NCBI GenBank assembly: GCA_028821635.1 | Contig: JAPPDO010000184.1 | Location: forward strand, 1-10,787 | Reading direction: 5' to 3' | Length of the DNA stretch: 10,787 nt | DNA from: Ekhidna sp. | Lineage (GTDB): Bacteria > Bacteroidota > Bacteroidia > Cytophagales > Cyclobacteriaceae | Part shown: in pieces, positions 7,109 to 10,787 of the stretch | Layout: each line of letters starts with the position of its first letter | Numbering within the stretch: position 1 is the first letter of the stretch | Made by a program: the position numbers and the translations under genes | The notes under the pieces: generated by a model | Database searches by the model: none | What the model was told of the DNA's origin: nothing | Seen by the model: only the letters and a program-made list of their open reading frames with translations

Positions 7109-9680
7109 TCCTGCGGGCAGTAAGCATCATTTTTTTATTGGAGTATTCTTAGTCAGCCTAGTGGTGATGCTGTGGAACTACTCCTCAGGATACGATCAGT
7201 CAATAGATTGGGAGGTAGTTACCACTGCGGATGTTATTGAATTTCCGGCACTAACCATAGAAGGTGGTCTGTTAGATCATGAAATAAGCGGAGAAAGGTA
7301 CTTACTCAAAGAAAGATACTCCGGAACGAAGATTAAGAGGTCATTGACATCGGATAAAATTTACTTATCCGTCATTTGGGTTGGGATTTGTATCTTTTTA
7401 GGTGTATCTACCTACTTTAATCGCTACTTATTTTTCGTCGTAATTGCCGCCTTTGCGCTCATGGTCAGCCGTTTCAATCTTTTTGAAGTAGGACTATTTG
7501 GAGTCAATGCCAAAATAATAATGCTGCTTCCTTTCCTGACTATCGCAGGCCCGCTTGTTTATTTTCATGAATTTAACCGTAAAGTCCCCCTCTTTCTCAG
7601 GATTGGAATTTTAATCTTACTCTCAGCTCTCCTACTCCTTGGCGTTCGTGATGGATTGAGTTTTACCAATCACCTGCTCGCTCACTCCGTATTTTGCCTG
7701 GGTATCTGTGGACTTATTTTTCTGTTATTCATTTCTGAAGAAGTAATTTTTGGATTTCTCTACGTTGTCAGTTCGTCAAAGGGGAAAGGCAATCACCTCC
7801 ACTTCATTTTGCTCTCACTGATTTATTTAGGAAATCTTGTCTTATACTATCTGAATAAATTAGGAATCTATGACAATTCTTTTTTCTTTTTTGATCCATA
7901 CGTACTGTTTGCCGTTTCTTGCGTCGTCGCATGTTGGAGTTTGAAGCATAAAACGGTTTTTAAGTTTTATATCCCGAGACACTATTTATTGACCTCATTC
8001 GCAAGTCTGGGGATAGTGACTACTACTTTTCTGGGTCTATTTATGAGTAAAGGGATAGACGCTGTTTATCAGTCAGTTCACTATTTTATACTCTACTTTC
8101 ACATAGGTTTTGGGTTCTTTTTCTTCTTCTACATTCTCTCCAATTTCCTGGCTCCTCTTGTCAAAGGATTTCAGATATGGAAGATTACATATAAAGAAAG
8201 GAATCTTCCTTATGTTTCTGCTAAAATTGGAGGACTCGTCTGCATTGCAGCGTTTTACTTTTTTTCAGGTCAGGAACCATATAATCTGCTGAGATCAGGT
8301 TATTACTGCTTGCTTGGTGATAGTGAGGGATCAACAGGTAATAAATTGTTAGCCGAGGAGTATTGGATTCAGGCCGCTTTTCTGGGATATAATACCCATT
8401 ACCCTAACTACAAACTAGCATGGGCCCAGTGGGATGTAAATAAAGACATTGCCTCAAAATCACATTTTTATAAAGCGGCTCAAAGGTTTCCATCCCCCTA
8501 TGCCTGGGTCAATTACGGCAACTTGGAACTTAACACGAATCCGAACAAAATTCAGGCTGTGTATGAGGAAGCCTTACGGAAAATGAACAGTTCTGAGATG
8601 GAAAACAACCTTGGTTTAATCCATCTTGAAGAGGGCAGCTTCCATGATGCGCTCAGCTACTTCGGTTCAATTCGTTCGTCGGATACGTGGAACGATGCAC
8701 CAAAAGTGAATAAATGGAATAGTTACAGTCGCCTGGATTCTATACCGGATGAAGTATTAAAGGAATATGCAAGCGGAGGCTATGCGGTAAAAGCAAATAT
8801 TTTATCCTTCAAAGGTTCAATTCCGGTTGAGTTCCTGAATGAAGGAATTGAAAATGCCGCCTCGCTGCACAGACAAGCCTTTCTGTTGAATGCTTCTTAC
8901 CTGTTTGACCATGATTCGATCCCCTCTTTATTGAGAAAAGAGATTGACGACGCACTCCTATCCTCATCGCACAACCGATTAAGTAAGGCTTTGGCACTCC
9001 ATCTGTATAAAAAAGGCAAAGTAAATGCTGCATTTCAGGTTTTAGATCGCTTACAGGCTAATGCTCCAAAATATTCAAAAGGTGAATATTTAGATATGTT
9101 GGGCAAGTTTGCGCTTGACCAGAACGCATATAAAATAGCATTAGAATATTTCAATCAAGCCATCTCAGACGGGCATGAACACTCAGCAATAAATCGTCTT
9201 GAAGCCTTTGCCGCATTGGGTCAGACGGAAGCGTTTCAAAGTGAATTATTAAAAATCGTAGCACAAGACCCCGGATATACGAACGATGCCAATAAATGGA
9301 TAGAACGCCGCAATAATTATAAAATAAGCGACAGGGAGTATCCTGCTATTGATATTAAGGCGGCGGGTGACACACTTTTATGCTTGCTCGCTACAGAGAA
9401 CTCCTTTAATGAAGATTTGGTGCTCAGTGTGGTTGATGAACTTCACGAACGAAAGGCAGAGGGAGCTTATCATATTTTGGTTGAAGCAATAGAGATCAAT
9501 AGGTATTCGCCCGAACTACTGAAAGCATATATACTTACGGCCTTAGATTGGGGGCTCACTGACTATACGATCCCCGTTCTTGAGCGATTAAAAAAGATCA
9601 TTAAAAATGAAGATTATCGACTTTTTAAAATGGCTTACGAGCAGAAGATAGAAGAAGAAAATCAAGAAATTTGGCAATAA
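7089..9680 (+). CDS. Large polytopic membrane protein with a TPR-like C-terminal half, function unknown
   Basis: I do not recognise this 863-residue protein. A first hydrophobic helix (about 14-30) is followed by a roughly 60-residue non-membrane segment. Then come about ten membrane helices near 91-108, 112-130, 141-159, 169-186, 195-215, 236-255, 268-285, 300-318, 328-353 and 378-393. From about 400 to the end it is soluble and helical. Stretches such as 'ENNLGLIHLEEGSFHDALSYF' (505-525, quoted in part) and 'YLDMLGKFALDQNAYKIALEYF' look like tetratricopeptide repeats, suggesting a protein-binding platform on the membrane. The start is uncertain: the frame has no ATG before codon 27, which would delete most of the first helix. 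TTG at 7089 or 7098, both inside the end of plsC, are the best choices. The overlap implies co-expression with the acyltransferase. A role in the envelope is inferred only from topology and that neighbour. Confidence 0.7.
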   Translation: MKHLRSSPAGSKHHFFIGVFLVSLVVMLWNYSSGYDQSIDWEVVTTADVIEFPALTIEGGLLDHEISGERYLLKERYSGTKIKRSLTSDKIYLSVIWVGICIFLGVSTYFNRYLFFVVIAAFALMVSRFNLFEVGLFGVNAKIIMLLPFLTIAGPLVYFHEFNRKVPLFLRIGILILLSALLLLGVRDGLSFTNHLLAHSVFCLGICGLIFLLFISEEVIFGFLYVVSSSKGKGNHLHFILLSLIYLGNLVLYYLNKLGIYDNSFFFFDPYVLFAVSCVVACWSLKHKTVFKFYIPRHYLLTSFASLGIVTTTFLGLFMSKGIDAVYQSVHYFILYFHIGFGFFFFFYILSNFLAPLVKGFQIWKITYKERNLPYVSAKIGGLVCIAAFYFFSGQEPYNLLRSGYYCLLGDSEGSTGNKLLAEEYWIQAAFLGYNTHYPNYKLAWAQWDVNKDIASKSHFYKAAQRFPSPYAWVNYGNLELNTNPNKIQAVYEEALRKMNSSEMENNLGLIHLEEGSFHDALSYFGSIRSSDTWNDAPKVNKWNSYSRLDSIPDEVLKEYASGGYAVKANILSFKGSIPVEFLNEGIENAASLHRQAFLLNASYLFDHDSIPSLLRKEIDDALLSSSHNRLSKALALHLYKKGKVNAAFQVLDRLQANAPKYSKGEYLDMLGKFALDQNAYKIALEYFNQAISDGHEHSAINRLEAFAALGQTEAFQSELLKIVAQDPGYTNDANKWIERRNNYKISDREYPAIDIKAAGDTLLCLLATENSFNEDLVLSVVDELHERKAEGAYHILVEAIEINRYSPELLKAYILTALDWGLTDYTIPVLERLKKIIKNEDYRLFKMAYEQKIEEENQEIWQ

Positions 9681-9705
9681 AAAAGCCCCGATATTTTCGA
9701 GGCTT
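9678..9705 (-). terminator. Rho-independent terminator for the minus-strand tonB gene
   Basis: AAGCC-C-CGA (9683-9691) pairs with TCG-A-GGCTT (9697-9705) around a TATTT loop with one mismatch. Read on the minus strand the hairpin is followed by a run of six T, the canonical layout, and it sits about 30 bases after the tonB stop. On the plus strand there is no T-run after the stem, so its effect on the upstream 863-residue gene, whose stop is directly adjacent, is likely weaker. Confidence 0.75.
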
Positions 9706-9734
9706 AACAGCTAAAATCCATCTTGTTCTAAATC

Positions 9735-10412
9735 TTATTTCGCAAATTTGAACAAAATATTTTGAACCATTTTTTGTCTTACCGGCTTACCTCGTTGCTT
9801 GCCGGGCTTCCATTTAGGCGAATTTTTTAATACCTCCATGGCCGCCTCATCACATCCTGCACCGATTCCTTTCACAACCTTAATATCAGTTAATTCACCA
9901 TTTCTCTCAACAACGAACTGAATAAATACTCTGCCTTCAATTCCCATTCTTTGCGCTTGTCTGGGATATTTGAGTTCTTTGTTCAGATAAGCATAAAATG
10001 CCTCAATACCGCCGGGAAATGAAGCAGGCTCTTCAACGATAGTGAAAATCTCATCCACCTTCTCCTCTTCAGGAGCCTCCTGAATGATGATCTCTTTCAC
10101 AGCGTCGTCATCATTAATCTCTACATCAATTTCCAGCTTGATTTCCTCTTCGATCTCCTCCTCATCCGGCACCTCAATGATCTCCGGCACCTGAACCTTT
10201 GGCGGCGGAGGGGGAGGCTGCTCAGTCGGTGGAATTTCTAAAATATCTTCAAAATCATCATCAACATTACCTAAGTCTATGAGACCACTGTCGTCATAAG
10301 ACCTCCATTCAAAAGCAACAATCACAAGCAGTAAACTGACTGCCATCCCGATATTCAGGAGAATACCCCCCTGTCGGGATAAGTCTATTTTAGGGTTCTT
10401 TTTTGGTTCCAT
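9735..10412 (-). CDS. tonB: TonB-family energy transducer protein
   Basis: This 225-residue protein has the TonB layout. A short basic cytoplasmic tail ('MEPKKNPKIDLSRQ') leads to one membrane anchor (about 16-34). A periplasmic linker has a proline run (61-71, 'PPTEQPPPPPP') and a strongly acidic stretch (about 82-122). The C-terminal TonB domain (about 132-225) includes 'YPRQAQRMGIEGRVFIQFVV', 'VVKGIGAGCDEAAMEVL', 'SPKWKPGKQRGKPVRQ' and a final 'NILFKF' strand. It would couple the proton gradient through ExbB/ExbD to TonB-dependent outer-membrane receptors; neither ExbB/D nor a receptor is in this window. The acidic linker differs from the Lys-Pro linker of enterobacterial TonB but is common in Bacteroidota. 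ATG at 10412 follows an A-rich leader without a clear Shine-Dalgarno. TATCTTTA (minus strand, 10448-10441) is a seven-of-eight match to the -7 box but lacks a good upstream element. Confidence 0.92.
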   Translation of the reverse strand: MEPKKNPKIDLSRQGGILLNIGMAVSLLLVIVAFEWRSYDDSGLIDLGNVDDDFEDILEIPPTEQPPPPPPKVQVPEIIEVPDEEEIEEEIKLEIDVEINDDDAVKEIIIQEAPEEEKVDEIFTIVEEPASFPGGIEAFYAYLNKELKYPRQAQRMGIEGRVFIQFVVERNGELTDIKVVKGIGAGCDEAAMEVLKNSPKWKPGKQRGKPVRQKMVQNILFKFAK

Positions 10413-10583
10413 GTCTTTTTTTCTATTATAAGTTAAAAATTAAAGATATACTCTTTTTGTTTAAATCGCTAAAAAAATGTTTAATATTTGTTCTCAACGT
10501 TGCTAATTTGTACGTAAATATAATAATTTTAACAAAACGAATAAACAATTTTCACCACCACCCTATTTTTTTTTTGATTTTGT
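10413..10583. other. AT-rich divergent intergenic region upstream of tonB
   Basis: The gap between the tonB start and the next plus-strand gene start is 227 bases; this part holds long A and T runs. I see no RNA gene. It must hold the tonB promoter. An 8-bp palindrome CAACGTTG lies at 10495-10502, too short to call an operator. A 71-codon plus-strand frame (10403-10618) crosses it; its composition is simply that of low-complexity AT-rich DNA. Confidence 0.6.
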
Positions 10584-10615
10584 TTTGGATCGTAATATAC
10601 GTTTATGTATTTTTG
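10584..10615 (+). promoter_or_regulatory. Bacteroidota-type promoter (TTTG-N20-TAnnTTTG)
   Basis: TTTG at 10584-10587 is followed after 20 bases by TATTTTTG at 10608-10615, an exact match to the TAnnTTTG -7 box described for the Bacteroidota primary sigma factor. Transcription would start near 10622, about 18 bases before the ATG at 10640. The surrounding region is T-rich, which raises the odds of a chance match, but position and spacing relative to the gene are right. Confidence 0.55.
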
Positions 10616-10639
10616 TGAAAGATTATATTAGATTATCTT

Positions 10640-10787
<148 letters not shown>

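Noticed and set aside
10425..10430. TATAAT-like -10 box for tonB on the minus strand
   Set aside because: Only 13 bases before the ATG, and Bacteroidota promoters do not use the classical -10 sequence.
10495..10502. CAACGTTG palindrome upstream of tonB
   Set aside because: Only eight bases with no extension of the arms; expected by chance.
10403..10618. 71-codon plus-strand frame in the tonB upstream region
   Set aside because: It is made of low-complexity Phe/Leu/Ile-rich codons from AT-rich intergenic DNA, overlaps the tonB start and crosses the probable promoter.

Overview
The window looks like the end of a draft-assembly contig from a Bacteroidota genome, most likely of the Cytophagales type. 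The evidence is a TonB with a Pro/Glu-rich linker, an ATPase, permease and sensor-kinase cluster with Bacteroidota-style sequences, A-rich leaders with little Shine-Dalgarno signal, and a good match to the Bacteroidota promoter consensus (TTTG, about 20 nt, TAnnTTTG) near the right end. This assignment is inference from sequence style; there is no rRNA or marker gene here.

Region 1 (1-2635, plus strand, AT-rich) is accessory, defence-like DNA. It holds the 3' end of a gene for an N6-adenine DNA methyltransferase or type IIG-like enzyme, of which only the target-recognition part is visible. Twelve bases later comes a gene for a large GHKL (Hsp90/gyrase/MutL-type) ATPase with a C-terminal PD-(D/E)xK-like nuclease domain. 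That second gene is split into two reading frames at about 1417. Reading across the break restores a plausible sequence (HY-[C]-ANTREV-MFDKL), so one base appears to be missing: either a recent frameshift mutation or a sequencing error. Rejoined, the protein would be about 659 residues.

Region 2 (2719-6250, minus strand) is an apparent three-gene operon read from 6250 leftwards: a NatA-like ABC ATPase, a NatB/ABC-2-type permease, and a membrane-bound sensor histidine kinase with no response regulator beside it. It meets region 1 tail to tail across a gap of about 80 bp with no clear terminator.

Region 3 (6347-9680, plus strand) starts divergently from region 2 across a 96-bp gap that contains a perfect 7-1-7 palindrome. 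It encodes a PlsC-family 1-acylglycerol-3-phosphate acyltransferase. An overlapping gene follows for an unrecognised 863-residue protein with about eleven membrane segments and a TPR-like C-terminal half.

Region 4 (9680-10787) holds a hairpin terminator and a minus-strand tonB. Beyond a 227-bp AT-rich gap lie a promoter and the first codons of a plus-strand gene. That gene is lost in a run of 10 T and 51 G, which I read as an artefactual contig end.

The most interesting part is the methyltransferase plus GHKL-ATPase-nuclease pair, a candidate restriction-like anti-phage module, together with the single-base break inside the ATPase gene. The rest is ordinary envelope, transport and lipid biology.
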